Below, in pieces: positions 44,945 to 57,639 of a DNA stretch of 64,000 nt; within the stretch, counting starts at the first letter, position 1; each line of letters starts with the position of its first letter. Under the pieces are notes generated by a model. The model searched no databases, was not told where the DNA came from, and was given only the letters and a program-made list of their open reading frames with translations. The DNA lies in the NCBI GenBank assembly GCA_947311845.1, contig CAMZMU010000041.1, positions 110,846,193 to 110,910,192 of the forward strand, read 5' to 3'. A program made the translations under genes and the position numbers. The stretch is from Poa pratensis. Lineage: Eukaryota > Streptophyta > Magnoliopsida > Poales > Poaceae.

Positions 44945-46035
44945 TCCTGAGATGCAGCTGTATTAGTTGTGTGTTAGTGATAGGTCATCGAGGTTTGCGG
45001 CTCTGATCACTTGTGCTGTATACAGTAGAGATAAACAAGCATTAATTAACTATGATAGGAACCACATTACATCCTATTGGTGCGTACGCGTCATGGTGGC
45101 CTAGGTAGGGGTACTCAATTTGTTCCCGTGGTATTCCTGTGTTGCTAGGGCCTGGAGAGCTTTATATGGATGTTCTTAGGTGCAATCCTTGCAACGCGCA
45201 TCATGCTTACACATGGAGTGTTGCTGTATGAGACAGAAGCTTGTGGTTGTGACTTGTGAGCTCCCGTTGATCTATTATTTCGTTTGTTATGACCTGGAAT
45301 CAATTTAAGGTTTGAGTTGTTAAGGCTGCTTCTGGTCCTTTGATCTGGTTGCTTCAGCATCGTTATGAATGAATGTTAAATAGTTGTAACTTCCTCCCAG
45401 CTGCAAATGGACATTTGGTATCAGTGGGGATTATAATAATCACCTTAGGAAGAACATATCACTTAACAAATAACACACCACTCACAAAGGTAGATGTGAA
45501 TCTTGTTGATACAAAAACATATGGATTACAACTCTATAAGTAAGAAGGAAAATCCACAGATTTTTAGGATTTTCTTGGGGCAATATGGTAGCAAGGAGCA
45601 GATGAAGAAAACCTGACATTCTGCTAGGCTGTAACAAGAACCCTGCAATTTTCTTGCTGCCAATCTCAAACTAGATAAAAAACATCTCACAGCACCAAGC
45701 CAGATTATGGCATTCTATTCATAGCCCCTACATGATGTTGTAAACACATACCATTGCCAGATTGCTACCTTGAATTCAACTAACAGAAGCAAACATACAT
45801 ATGGCATATCTTATACAAGGGTGTAAAGTTAACAATGCTATACCCCACTCCCAAGCCCAGTAGGAAATAAGACCCTAAGTAAGGTATAATCCAACACATC
45901 ACCAGTTCCCTTTTCTTATCAGCCTAACAAAAGTATGATCCTGATGACGCTACCATAGCTATGCACATTGTAGCCAAGGCACATAAGAAGATGAAAAAGA
46001 ATAACATGAACCTGCCGCCTCTATCAATTGCTAAC
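44945..46035. other. 3' flanks of PTAR1 and OCTOPUS-like gene, no other gene
   Basis: The convergent 3' ends of two genes face each other here. No further open frame with recognised motifs. The AT-rich parts probably include both 3' untranslated regions. Confidence 0.5.
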
Positions 46036-47552
46036 TCAGTACATTCCAAGCGCGCTCCGAGGCAACGCATTTGACGAACGAGCAGGCCTTCCCTTCCCGG
46101 ACATACCATTATGATTTCGCCGGCTGAATTGGCTACCTCCTCCAATTGGATTAGGAATAACGCCATTATCAACCGTGCAAGGTGCATACCTTGCACTGAA
46201 ATTCCTCTCGAGTAAAACCTCGTCCTTCCTCATCCTCCCTAAGCCATTTACATGCATTTCCACATTGCTCCTCCTCCCGCTTGCCATGCCCATCGCTGCT
46301 CCGCCATTGCTGAAAGAGCTTCTCGCGCTTACGCTGCTGTTGCACCTTAGCATCTGCCCATTGTACCCCCTTGCACGGAGCTCTGGCCAATTCTCCGAGA
46401 ATGATCTGTTGGCTAGACTGGCAGCTTCAGATTCCTTGCTGCTGCTCTTCTTATGTATGAGACCCCAGATGCTCCACCCCTTGATCCCCTTCTTGGACTT
46501 CTTCGCCGGCAGAGGAATGCCGGCCCGGAATGCCGCTGAATCAAGGCTCCCGGACATATCAGCATCCCGGTCCCGGAGAGAATGAGAATTATACAGTCCC
46601 TGCTCCCAGTGCTGATTAGGGTCAAAAACATTCTGCCTCTGGGCATGGTGGTACTGGTAGAACTCTGCGCCGATGGCTGGCGAAACCCGGGCATTGGCAT
46701 TGGCATTTGCACCAGCCATCATCCTGGCAGCTCACTGTTATCAGAGAATGACTTGCGGCTGAGAAGGACGAGCGGTCCACGCTCCGGCGCCTCCTGCTGG
46801 AGCTGGAGGAGTCCAGGTAGTAGTCCCTTGTCTGGGCGCAGCCGCCCGGCTCAGCGCCGTCGTCTTCCTCCACAGGGATTTGACCGTCGGAGCGCGGGAT
46901 GGGTGCATCCTCGACCAGGGACAGCATTGGGGGCAGGCGTGGCCGTACGCCGTGGTAGCCGTCCCAGGAAGGCCGGGGCTGTTCGTCCACCGAGATGCGG
47001 GCGGCGTCCATCGAGAAAAGGGTGGTGTCCACATCGACGGAGCGCCGGCCCAGCGCGTCGACGGCGAACTCGGAGCGCGTCTCGCGGAAGCTGCGGTGCC
47101 GGGGATCCTCGTGCGGCATGGCATGGCGGTGGTGGGCCCCTGGTCCTGCTTCTTGGGCTTGCTCTTGCGGCGCCATTCCTGCCACTTCTTGCCCAATCCC
47201 CCGAATGTGCCGGCGGTCTTCTTGGAGGAGGACTCGTGGTTGATGTGGTCTTTCATTGGCCTCGCCGTTGCTGGTGGAAGATGTTCATCCTCGCCCGGGA
47301 GGCACGGCGGTCTTGCTGGAAGAGGGCGGCGGCGGCGCCGCGGGCGTCGCAGGAGCGGCGCTGCGGCTCGAAGTAGGCGGCGGCGGAGCGGGCGTAGGAG
47401 AAGGACTTGCAGCGGCGGAGCTCGGACGATTCGGCGGGGTCGCTCGGGTGGAGGCCGGCGAGGCGCTCGCGGAGGCAGGCGGAGCAAAAGCCGGTGACGG
47501 CGATGCCCGGGTGGAGGCCGCAGATGGAGGGAAACGGCTGATCCATCCCCAC
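46036..47552 (-). pseudogene. OPL: OCTOPUS-like (DUF740) polarity protein gene with several frameshifts
   Basis: Read on the minus strand, parts occur in the order expected of OCTOPUS/UPF0503 proteins: MDQPFPSICGLHPGIAVTGF with CSACLRERLAGL (N-terminal Cys motif), SELRRCKSFSYARS, FEPQRRSCDARG, PMKDHINHESSSKK, LGKKWQEWRRKSKPKK, RETRSEFAVDALGRRSVDVD, ARISVDEQPRPSWDGY, MLSLVEDAPIPR, TRDYYLDSSSSSRRRRSVDR, SFSDNSELPG, and a C-terminus SARYAPCTVDNGVIPNPIGG to ALGMY with stop at 46036-46038. Members are membrane-associated regulators of phloem and vascular development. The parts lie in different frames: changes near 47310, 47112 (tandem atgccatgcc), 46765 and 46725. An intact family member would be one long exon. 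Either a young pseudogene or clustered sequence errors; neighbouring genes read cleanly, which favours decay. Confidence 0.8.
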
Positions 47553-48679
47553 TTCACTCTACCTATCAAGGAGTATCTGTCAAGGTAGGCAAGGCAGCAC
47601 CATTGCTGAACTGAATTCCTACTTAAGAAGAAGAAGAAGACTGATCTTATTGATCTTCTCTTTGTCTCAAAGAAGATCTTGTGATGTGGGAGAAAGACAA
47701 GATGAGACGGATTGGAATGGAAGATTCTTGTGTTGTTGTATTCTATCTATTGAGAACCTACTCCTCCTGTAGTGTTACTTCTGGTGCTGCTGTTTGAGCT
47801 GCTGGGCTGAGAGAACTGATGAGCTGAGCAGGCAAAAGAGACAGACCTCATCAGGCAGAGGCAGTGATGGTGACCTCTTTCCTTTCCTTTTCTTTTTTCA
47901 CTTTTCCTTTCTTGCCCCTGTCCCTCTCTCTTTTGCTTTACCCTTTCCCCCATCTTGGACTCTTGTTGCTCAATCCCTACAAGAACTCATTAAAAAGTCA
48001 AAAAAAAAAATTACAAGAACTCATTACAATTTCTTTCATTTTTTTTGTTTCCATTCACTGTTTAAACTTTTGATTTCACACATAATATGTCTAGTTATTT
48101 TTCCACCAGACAATCAAATCTCAACTGAAACCATACTGTTATTACTCGGGATATTACAAAACATGCACCTTAACTAACCTCTCTAATCACAAGTGACCAG
48201 TGAATCATAAACACGGCTCAAGAGTAGTAGGTGAAATTGATGCATCGCCATAGCAAATTATTAGCTGGATGGACCAGGATATATAATGATAATATTCCCA
48301 AGAATGCAGTGCATCATGAATGATAATTTCCATCCATGCATGCATGCTAACTTTCTCTTACGATCGATCGATCCATCCATCGACATGCTTTGCCTTTGGA
48401 TTGTACTACCTACCAGCTTCTGCTAGCTAATGCTGCTGTCCACTCCACCTTGCTATTCAGCATCATCATTGTTGTATATAAGTTAGCACAGGATGCATGG
48501 TCTCCATGGGGTCTTCAATTAGTTTCCATCTGAAAGCAACACCACAAGAAATTAACCCCTCACAAGAAGAAACAACATGGAACCTTGTATTTTCATGCAC
48601 GTTTAGAAATCAGGAATTCCAAACTACTAGTATTTGACATGAAACATTTTGTTGTTGTTGTTGCAAAACAACTATAAGC

Positions 48680-48714
<35 letters not shown>

Positions 48715-49894
48715 CCGAAAAGAAGAGATAATCGAACAAAACCGAAAGTACATGATTGGAACCACAAAAAGGGAACAAGCACGAGATCGAGTAGGATCTC
48801 TACTCGACACCACGCCCTATGCCGTGCGAAAATGGTGACTAGCACCCTCATCAAACGACCAAAACTTTAATTATACTATAGCAAAAACCCAGCTAGCACA
48901 TAGCATGTGATGGATTGGATTTGCCCCTGATTATTATTCTAATCCTCCAACGGTCATGCACGCCTGGAGTTAATTAATGTTTAGGCGCTAACTAGCTGGT
49001 GCCTCCTCCTCAACTGAACGTTAACACCTTGCTTACTAGTTGGCTAATTAGCTGAAGTAGGGATTAGCACATGTAATTCTGAGCTGAGAGCATATGCCCT
49101 AAACTAAAACCGGAAGTGCACGTCCCTTCCCTAGTTCCCTGATGTATGTATCATGATCTATGCGTGCATGCATGCTTGTGAAGGAGTGGTAGCTAAGGAA
49201 GTGGTCATTTTCTGTTCCTAAAAAAACACAGATTCCGTACAGATAGTGATTTTTTTACGGTTCATCAATTTCGTCCCATTGCTTCTTATCGTTGAGCTTG
49301 ATCTTAGCATTTAAATAAACCAGCTGATAGACGTTTGTTGGATTCATAATAAGAATTCAGAACATTTGCATGCACATTGACAAGAGCCAGGGGGGATACA
49401 TAGGCTAGGGACTAGCAGACACATCACAAAACCGCACAAATAAATACCGAGATGCAAAAACTAAAGTAAATCCTAATCGAATCGCCAGAAAGAAAAAGAA
49501 AGACCTGCACGAGAAGGAAGCAGAGAAGACAAAACTGTCTGTGCGTACTTGGAGGCGTATCTTCAGTCTATTCTATTGTAGGAGTAGCAGACAGGGCAGA
49601 GCGTCTGTCTGTCGTGACAAATCGCTGAGAGTAGCCACTCTACGTGCGAAATCTGGCTCCTTTGCTTTCTCCATCAACCCTTTGCTTTGCACCGTATCCA
49701 AGGATTTCTTTCCTTTTTTTCTTTTGGTTTCACTCGCTCGCTTGCAGTTTAAAGAGAAATCAAATTCGAACTCTTGGTTCTTTTCTGCTTCCGAAGAGCA
49801 CGGCTCACAAATTCACATTTGGATCCGAGCTAGCAAAGTAGATGACTCGGTGGCCGGCGTAGAGACATCTTTTCTTTTTTGACAGTAGCCTCGA
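47553..49894. other. intergenic DNA, no gene
   Basis: The first ~400 bp are probably promoter and leader of the OCTOPUS-like gene. Further on there is an (AT)15 microsatellite and AT-rich sequence. No recognisable protein. Confidence 0.5.
48683..48712. repeat. (AT)15 microsatellite
   Basis: Uninterrupted AT dinucleotide run. Confidence 0.95.
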
Positions 49895-50700
49895 CACGAG
49901 CCTTTTTTTAATTAACGAAAGCCATCAACCACAAAGCCACAATTACAACCAGCAGAACAGAACACAACGGGCCGAACGACACATGCGTACACCCTGAATA
50001 GCTTACAACTCCACACTAAACATCATGCCCAAAAGAGAAACTAACGTGAAACACTACTTGCCGAAGTGAAGACCGCTCTACTCAAGAGCAAGGCCACCGA
50101 TAGAAGAGGCGCCGCGAAGCACTGACATGGACCAAGGAAGTCATGAGCAAGGAAGACAACTTGGGCTGGAGAAAGCAACACCTTCCTGCTCTCATGCCGA
50201 GAGGGACCCTACCCTCTCGCCTTGGCTCGAAAGGCGCCGGACCATCAAACATGAGAACAACCCACCTGAGAGCAGAACGATGCTGGACTCGAGACCCGAA
50301 GCAGCCCCAGAGCACGACCACCGTGACATGAGAGAACACCAAGCCGACCTTGTTGTCACCGCCTTTGAAAACCTGAGAGCAGCAGGAAAGCCGCCAAACA
50401 CAACTACAGAGGAAGGGGCAGCAGGCCCTCGAGACGAAACCGCGGGACGATGAGGAACTAGGCCCGGTGACCGCTGAAGAAAACTGGGAGCCCACAGCCA
50501 ACAACTCACTGCTACAAACAGGAAGGGGGACCCTATTCCTTCCGCTGGATCGAAGACGCCGCTCGAACAGAGCACACGTACTCCCGCCGGCGAACATCTT
50601 TTCTTTGAACCGGTGCCAACAAACCCTCGGTCTGATTTTAGAGGCTGAACTTGCTGCCTGTTATTTTGGGCCCAAGTTCCACTTTGCAACATACACCTTT
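49895..50700 (-). mobile_element. probable LINE-type retroposon fragment, minus strand
   Basis: The left edge has a T-run (cctttttttaattaacgaaa) followed by agccatcaaccacaaagcc, which on the minus strand would be a 3' end with A-run. The body is GC-rich with a 171-codon open frame of no recognised domain. I see no clear target-site duplication, so limits and class are tentative. Confidence 0.35.
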
Positions 50701-52643
50701 TTTTTCAATTGACTAAAATCGAACCATGTTCGGGTGAGCCAGAGGATGCCACGTTGGATGTTCACTATTGGAAATGTGAGATAAACAATTGGATGTTGCA
50801 ACTTGCAAGGGAAAAACATGAATTTTTAGATTATGTATTACTTGATTAGAGGAGAGAAAGGAGCCAAAAGGCACGAGGTGCATTGGAACTTTAAAGAGAA
50901 AAAATCTCCATGAAGTGAGACCTCATGTTTGGTTTTGCCTCAAAACTTCTAGCGAAAGTTCCTACATTCATGTGTTTTCCTCCAAAAAAAATCCTTTTAC
51001 CCAAGTAGTTGTCAGCTCTTATTAATTCTTCATGATTGCGTATTTGACAGTTACATGTGATGTATTAGGTACATCTTCTATTTGATTGCATTAGAAATGA
51101 ATGAATATAAACGCAGGATTCAGCAATAACTTACATGAGAAAGTCAGTTAAGCTTCATCGACAGCCAGTTTGAAAAATGACAAAATCTCAGGCAGACACG
51201 ACAGGGGGAGATGGGGATCGATCGGTATTCGAGGTTGTTCGGTAACAGTGACGGCAATGGAAGCCATGTGTTGCTACATCAAAAGTCTATCGTATCCTCT
51301 CCTGATCTCCTCGGTGGTCGAGAAAGAAGAAGAATATTGGTGGTTTGTTCGGTTGTCAGGTCGGAAGAACTACGGTGCAGTTTACCACAGGACTTACTCT
51401 CACGCCATAGTCCATCGATCTTCCATTTTCATTCTGCTGCATAAGATCGACACTTTGCCTGCCGACTACCTAGCCAGAGCCAGGTGGAGTTGGAGATGGC
51501 CTAGCTAGCTTCTAGCTTGGCGTTGAATCAATCGAAGGAAAGCAGATGGCACTCAGACAAATTGTCATACATGAAGGCAAAAGGCCAAAAACAAATGCCC
51601 TGGCTAGCTAGACAGACAGGCACCCCCCAACTACATAACGATCTGCAATCCATGGTTTAGTTAAGCTCAAGCAAAAAACAAATCAAAAGAGAAGAAAAAA
51701 AAGCTTAAGCTGAAGCACACGCACCACTTACTAAGATATCCATGATCCATCACCAAAAGCGACTGCCATCTCCATCCCCTAGCTAAAATCCATCCCTCCC
51801 TCGTACACCTGACAACAGGTATCGATCAACCCGTTACTCGATTTGTTCTGCACAAACAGCATATGGTTGCAACCGGGCTACTGGCTAGTTTATCAATCTA
51901 ATTGACACATCAAGACTAATAAGATCTAGCTAGTGATATGATGCAGAATTGCAGATACAGTGGCATGAGATTCTGCACGCCACTAACCTTTTCAGTTAGC
52001 TCCATATTCAGCTAATGTGATTTTGACCAACAACTTATGTGTTTATTTTGCCTGCTCTATGCTAGGCTAGAAGATTCAGTGCATGTGGTTGTCGATTGCA
52101 TGTACGTACATACAAAACATACGTAGTGCTCCAACATGGATGTGTACTGCAAGTTACTTAAAGACTGATGCCTACTAAGTGACACTCCTGCTAGCTAGCA
52201 GGCTAGTTTAACAGCAAGTGCTCTTAGTGAGCACAGGACAGGTACAGGGAACCAAACTCCAAATCTGGAAAAGATAGATACATTAGAAGGCCTGCAACTG
52301 GCGACATCCACATCGACGGCAATATTACCTAATTTCTATGGAACAAAGTTAGCTAAGTGCAACTGGGAACTACCTTTGCATATTTGTAGGTAAAACTGAA
52401 GAAAAAATTACCTGCATGATTTCTAGCACAGCTGCCTTGTCAAGCAAGGATTTCTCACCTAAATTTAAAAACGACATGTCAGCTACAAACCCAATAGCCG
52501 CCCAAAATCGAGCCCTTGCCTGGGCCATTAAAACCATGGGTTGCCCCGGTCATTCCATGCAACGCAAGTAAGCATACTATCTCAGCTCAGAGCATTGTCG
52601 TCCTCGTCTGCGATCAGTTACCTAGCTAGCTCTGGAAGGTAGC
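50701..52643. other. upstream region of the laccase gene, no other gene
   Basis: Non-coding by inspection; rich in ctagctagc-type motifs. The ~90 bp before 52644 (tctcagctcagagcattgtc and onward) look like a leader. No further element identified. Confidence 0.5.
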
Positions 52644-55305
52644 ATGGCCGCCACGCCTTGTCGTCTTAGTCAGCTCCTCCTTCTCGTAGTCAGCTGCTTC
52701 CTGCTTCAGGCTCTCAGCATCCACGCCATCACCCGGCACTACAAATTCAATGTGAGAATCTTAATACAAGCATATGCATTCATCAAAAGGAAAAATATAC
52801 ATACTGGAGTAGCAATGCCTAGCTAATGACCATTCACATTTCACTCTTTTATGCATGTAGCCAGGGTTGAATAGCATAGCAGCATTGCATCACTCTTTCT
52901 ACAACCAGATACAAAGTATACAGTGCATTGTTTGCCGGCATTTCGCAATGGCATTTTCCTTTCTGGTGCAATATAACAATAACAACCATGCATGGTTTGC
53001 TGGGGCTCACTACATGCCCCTCCTGTTGTAGCAATTAGCCATGGCAATAAAAATCACCATTGCACCCTGAGGCGGTTACAGGACTCAAGCTACCATACTG
53101 ATTTACTATGGTTTGACTTGTGCAGGTGGTTATGAGGAACATGACACGGCTTTGCTCAACCAAGCCCATCCTCACTGTTAACGGGAAGTTTCCCGGGCCA
53201 GTCCTCTATGCAAGAGAAGGCGATAATGTTCTTATCAAGGTCGTCAATCATGTACCTTACAACGTTACCATCCACTGGTAAGTACACCATTGCCACTCCC
53301 TTCAACTGCAATATATAGCAGAAATGTACCACCTCAAAGTGGCTAGTGCACGCGCTCGCACATAAGACAACCTCAATCTTTCTGGCATGTTGTTTACTTG
53401 TGAGGACTTATGCCAATTTACAAAGTAATTTGCTGCGAAAGAAGAAGTTACGTCAGTGAAACGTTAAAATAACAGAATTATACACCTGGATTCGATCAAA
53501 GAAACCACACATCATTTCCTTTGACAGGCAAACATAAGCAAAATAAAGATCATATTTATGCAACATGCATGCATACATACATATCCTTCTAACTAAGTAA
53601 TAATCAGGCACGGGATAAAGCAGATCAAAACAGGGTGGTATGATGGACCAGCCTATATTACACAGTGCCCAATCCAGCCAGGGAGCAGCTTTCTATATAA
53701 TTTCACCGTTACCGGCCAACGGGGTACGCTCCTCTGGCATGCACATATAACCTGGCTGAGGGCTACTGTCCATGGTGCTATTGTCATCCTCCCCAAGCTT
53801 GGAGTGCCCTACCCCTTTCCTGCTCCTCACAAGGAGGCAGTTGTTGTACTAGGTATATGTATAATTGATCCTCATTATTGTTATTAACCGAGAATAACAC
53901 ATTTAGCACTTAAATGACTTGATGCTGTGCTGCAGGGGAATGGTGGAAAGCAGACACGGAAACTGTAATCAACCAGGCCATGCAGCTAGGTGTGGGACCC
54001 AATATTTCTGATTCACACACCATCAACGGCCACCCTGGTCCGATGTCTGATTGTGCCTCCGCACAAGGTAGGAATAAAAGTGCTACTACATACGGTTATT
54101 TTAAAATACTACAATTTTCTACTACAGAGTAAAAAAATGCTTTCCTGATGAATGTTCTGGGCAGATGGATTCAAGCTCAATGTCGAAAATGGCAAGACAT
54201 ATATGCTAAGGATCATCAACGCGGCCCTTAATGACGACCTATTCTTCAAGATTGCTGGGCACAAACTAACTGTGGTTGAGGTTGATGCAGTCTATACCAA
54301 GCCATATAAAACCGATATCCTGCTGATCACTCCAGGCCAGACCACCAACGTCCTCGTTACTGCTGACCAAAGTGCTGGCCGTTACCTTCTCTCAGTCTCT
54401 CCCTTCATGGATGCTCCCTTACAGGTTGACAACAAAACAGGCACTGCTATCTTGCACTATGCCAACACCGTCTCGGCCACAGCAAGCCTCACTCTGTTCA
54501 AGTCACCACCGCAAAATGACACGCCTATTGCGTCTAAATTTGTTGAGTCGCTCCGAAGCCTCAACTCCAAGGAATACCCAGCTAATGTGCCACAGGCAGT
54601 AGACCACTCACTTTTCTTAACCATTGGTGTGGGTGTCAATCCATGCCCGAGCTGCATTAATGAGACAAGAGTGGTGGGCACAATGAACAATCTGACATTC
54701 GTTATGCCATCCACCCCAATTCTCCAAGCCAATTATTACAACATTCCAGGGGTGTTCACAGAAGACTTCCCAGCAACACCACCACACAAATTCAACTACA
54801 CAGGAAGCGGCCCCAAAAACCTTCAAACCATGAATGGAACAAGGGTTTATAGGCTGCCATACAATGCTTCAGTGCAGGTCCTACTCCAGGATACGGGGAT
54901 CATATCAACGGAAAGCCACCCAATCCATCTGCATGGCTTTAACTTTTTTGTGGTTGGGAGGGGTGTCGGTAATTACAACCCCAAGACATCCCCTTCCACA
55001 TTTAACCTCATCGACCCCGTTGAGAGAAACACCATTGGAGTTCCTAATGGAGGCTGGACAGCAATCAGATTCAGGGCAGATAACCCAGGTATAGATTTCA
55101 ATGCCGCACTTCTTAAGATAGTAATACCCTTATGTTTCCTAACGTGAGCTGCTTGATTTGTTGTTATATTTCAGGTGTTTGGTTTATGCATTGCCATTTC
55201 GAGGTACACACGTCGTGGGGACTCAAGATGGTCTTTGTGGTGGACAATGGGAAAAGACCTAGTGAGACTCTAATTCCACCACCCGAAGATCTTCCCAGAT
55301 GTTGA
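52644..55305 (+). CDS. LAC: laccase (secreted multicopper oxidase)
   Basis: Six exons: 52644-52751, 53126-53277, 53608-53852, 53936-54067, 54165-55088, 55175-55305, joining to 563 codons with GT-AG introns. The signal peptide [20 protein letters not shown] continues to about residue 28. All four copper-ligand motifs are present: HWHG (86-89), WHAH (130-133), HPIHLHG (464-470) and HCHFEVH (526-532), with leucine at the axial position (537). Many N-glycosylation sites (NVT, NFT, NIS, NKT, NET, NLT, NYT, NGT, NAS). Length and exon pattern fit plant laccases, which oxidise monolignols and other phenolics in the cell wall using O2. It ends [14 protein letters not shown] ([10 protein letters not shown]), the usual laccase C-terminus. 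No lesion seen, so it is probably functional; substrate not predictable from sequence. Confidence 0.95.
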
Positions 55306-56076
55306 TTACAACAAGAGTAATCGGCTAATCTGCTATAATCCAATTATGAAAACAAATGTGGAACTTCAAATCGTAACGATTTACTCGGTGTGCTTTAGCT
55401 TGGCTCCTTTGGCCAAACATTCTCCTCTGCTTTTTTGCATTTGATTGACAAGATATTGTACACATGATTTAGCTTTTACTCTCCAAATATTTTTTTCCTT
55501 TTAAGGATAAATGGAATTGTATATGTGGGCATGTCACATGATTTTGAGAATCAGAGAAAGCTCTGTCCCTCCTCATTTTCATCCCAATAAGGGAAAACAC
55601 TGGTGTTCTATAAGGCAGCTAACGTGTATCGGACATTTTATGACAGGCTGACACTAAGAACACATTCCTAACTTGTGTTAAACAAGAGGCTACTACAAAA
55701 ACATGTGATCATGACCGTTTGACTGGGATTCTCTAGTATCATGTGTATTATGTACTGAATAAACAGAAGCATCATACTTGCTGTAACATAAAAGTGATCC
55801 CTGCCTGAATTGGTGGCATGCTATTCAGTACTGGGAATGTTGCCCCTTGGTGAAAATTAAGACCCTTAAACAGTACATTTGCAAGCTAACTGAGGAACAT
55901 CGCAGTCACTGATCTTGAGCAAAACCAATGACCTGCAGTTCCTGGCCAGCAGTTCCAGGTGCTGTAAAATCTGTTATGTACAAAATTCAATGTTCTGTCC
56001 TGGTCTGTGATCAACGTTGTTCTCTTCCAGGAAGGAAGAAAAGCGTCCTAAACACCCTACAGCGAAATTGAGGAGC
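55306..56076. other. laccase 3' flank, no gene
   Basis: AT-rich sequence without recognised coding or element motifs. Confidence 0.5.
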
Positions 56077-56841
56077 CTAACAATCTAAGTTAGGATCACA
56101 AGGATTGTCCGAATCAGAATCTCTTCTGCTCAAATCATCTAATCTAACACGAGTTTTGCTAGTTAATTTTTTTATTGGCCGGAAACAAGAAGAAACCAGA
56201 GAAATAATCTCCACAAGAGAAGCAGACCTTCGGGAGGGTGCGAGGAGGTGGAGTGAATGTGGGAAAGCCAGAAAGGGGCACCTGTCGAGGCGGAGGAGGA
56301 AGAGCGCGAGGGCGGCGTCTTCGTCGAGGACAACACCTCTGTGGTGGGCGAGGAGCCAATCGTCGGGGACGAGGTTGAACATGGCGGCACGGGACTCAAG
56401 GCCCCCGGACGAGTACCACGAGAGGCGGCGGAAGCAGCCCCAGAGGAGGAAGACGGCGGCGCGGTCGCGGGGTTCGACGGCGGAGCCCACCAGTCCACCA
56501 CGCGCGGCCCGAACCGCAAAAATTGGGCCGACATATGGTTTCGACCCAAAAATCGATTCTAGCCAACGGTACCTGTCATGCCGGCCCGGCACAGTTGTAC
56601 TTTGGGTCAGGCTTTTTTCCTGGGCCTTCGGTTGGCCAAAAAACTGGGTCTGATGGCCACCATTAACTCTAGTAGACCCCGCAAAACGGTCTAACCCACA
56701 TTTTTTTTCTTCTGAAAACCCCAAATGCACCCCGTGGAGCGGTATATGTAGGCGATTGAGGGGCGAATATCCGTGATCCCATAAACTCATTTCCCGTCTT
56801 CTCCGCCTCTTCTTCTCCCCTCCACCATCGCGTCCCATCAA
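56077..56841 (-). CDS. orphan open reading frame of unknown nature
   Basis: A 254-codon frame (MMGRDGGGEKKRRRRREMSL onward). Its middle part, around AVFLLWGCFRRLSWYSSGGL and FNLVPDDWLLAHHRGVVLDE, has monocot-like GC-rich codon use at 56250-56480. The ends are of different composition (gccgacatatggtttcgacc, ggtctaacccac) and look repeat-derived. I do not recognise the family. It may be a captured gene fragment rather than a gene. Confidence 0.25.
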   Translation of the reverse strand: MMGRDGGGEKKRRRRREMSLWDHGYSPLNRLHIPLHGVHLGFSEEKKCGLDRFAGSTRVNGGHQTQFFGQPKAQEKSLTQSTTVPGRHDRYRWLESIFGSKPYVGPIFAVRAARGGLVGSAVEPRDRAAVFLLWGCFRRLSWYSSGGLESRAAMFNLVPDDWLLAHHRGVVLDEDAALALFLLRLDRCPFLAFPHSLHLLAPSRRSASLVEIISLVSSCFRPIKKLTSKTRVRLDDLSRRDSDSDNPCDPNLDC

Positions 56842-57639
56842 GCTCCGATCACCCCACCATCTAATCCAGCCACCCCCGCCCCCGGTCTACCAGCTTTGGC
56901 CACCCCCACAGCCAGAATGGACAAGTAGCGGTTGTATAGCTACTAGGGTATACCGAAGGAATCGAACTCGTCCCCCTCAACTGCTAGGGCGTATCGAAGG
57001 CGATCGCATTCAAGAGTCATTGAAGTTTTTTTTTTTGTCGTAGAAGGTCTTGCCCGTTATTTCGGCTACCTTTTCCTCAGTCACAGTCCTAGGATCCTAT
57101 CGAAGAACAAAGAGGGAAGCATGAAGAGATGCTACAGTATCGTGTAGGAAGAAGAGGAAAATCCCAATTGGACGTCATTTGCCTCGCGGTTCCAAGGAAC
57201 ATGGACATGCTCCTTGTTCGGCGACAGATCCACAAGAGCCATCGCCGGAGAAGGTGCAAGAATAGAAGGAAGCATGGAGAAAACACCAGCCCTAAAGATT
57301 ATTTAACGATAAAAAGAGTTGGACTCCATGTCGGATATGGAAAAAGTACATGCAAGGAAACAATAAAAATTTACCTAGATTCACCCTTGTGTCAAATTTA
57401 CATGAAAAGCAGGCTAACATGAGGAATATCCTTCACCCGTTGATAAAACATTCCTTAGGGAGAGAAGGGATTTCACCTCTCCCAAGGGTGATCTCCGGCA
57501 ACAAGAGAGCAGGTACCATGGAGCGGCGAGACCTTCTCGGTAACCTTTGTGTGGTTCTAGTTCCACGACGAGTGGGACCTACTTGCGGGGACCATGGCCA
57601 AGGTCAAGAGACGATAATGGACGTCAATGTCTAGTCTAC
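56842..57639. other. intergenic, no gene recognised
   Basis: Mixed composition; contains a local repeat of tagctactagggtataccgaag-like sequence (56937 and 56981). No recognised motif. Confidence 0.4.

Noticed and set aside
47256..47588. Plus-strand Gly/Ala-rich frames overlapping the OCTOPUS-like gene
   Set aside because: Shadows of the GC-rich minus-strand coding sequence.
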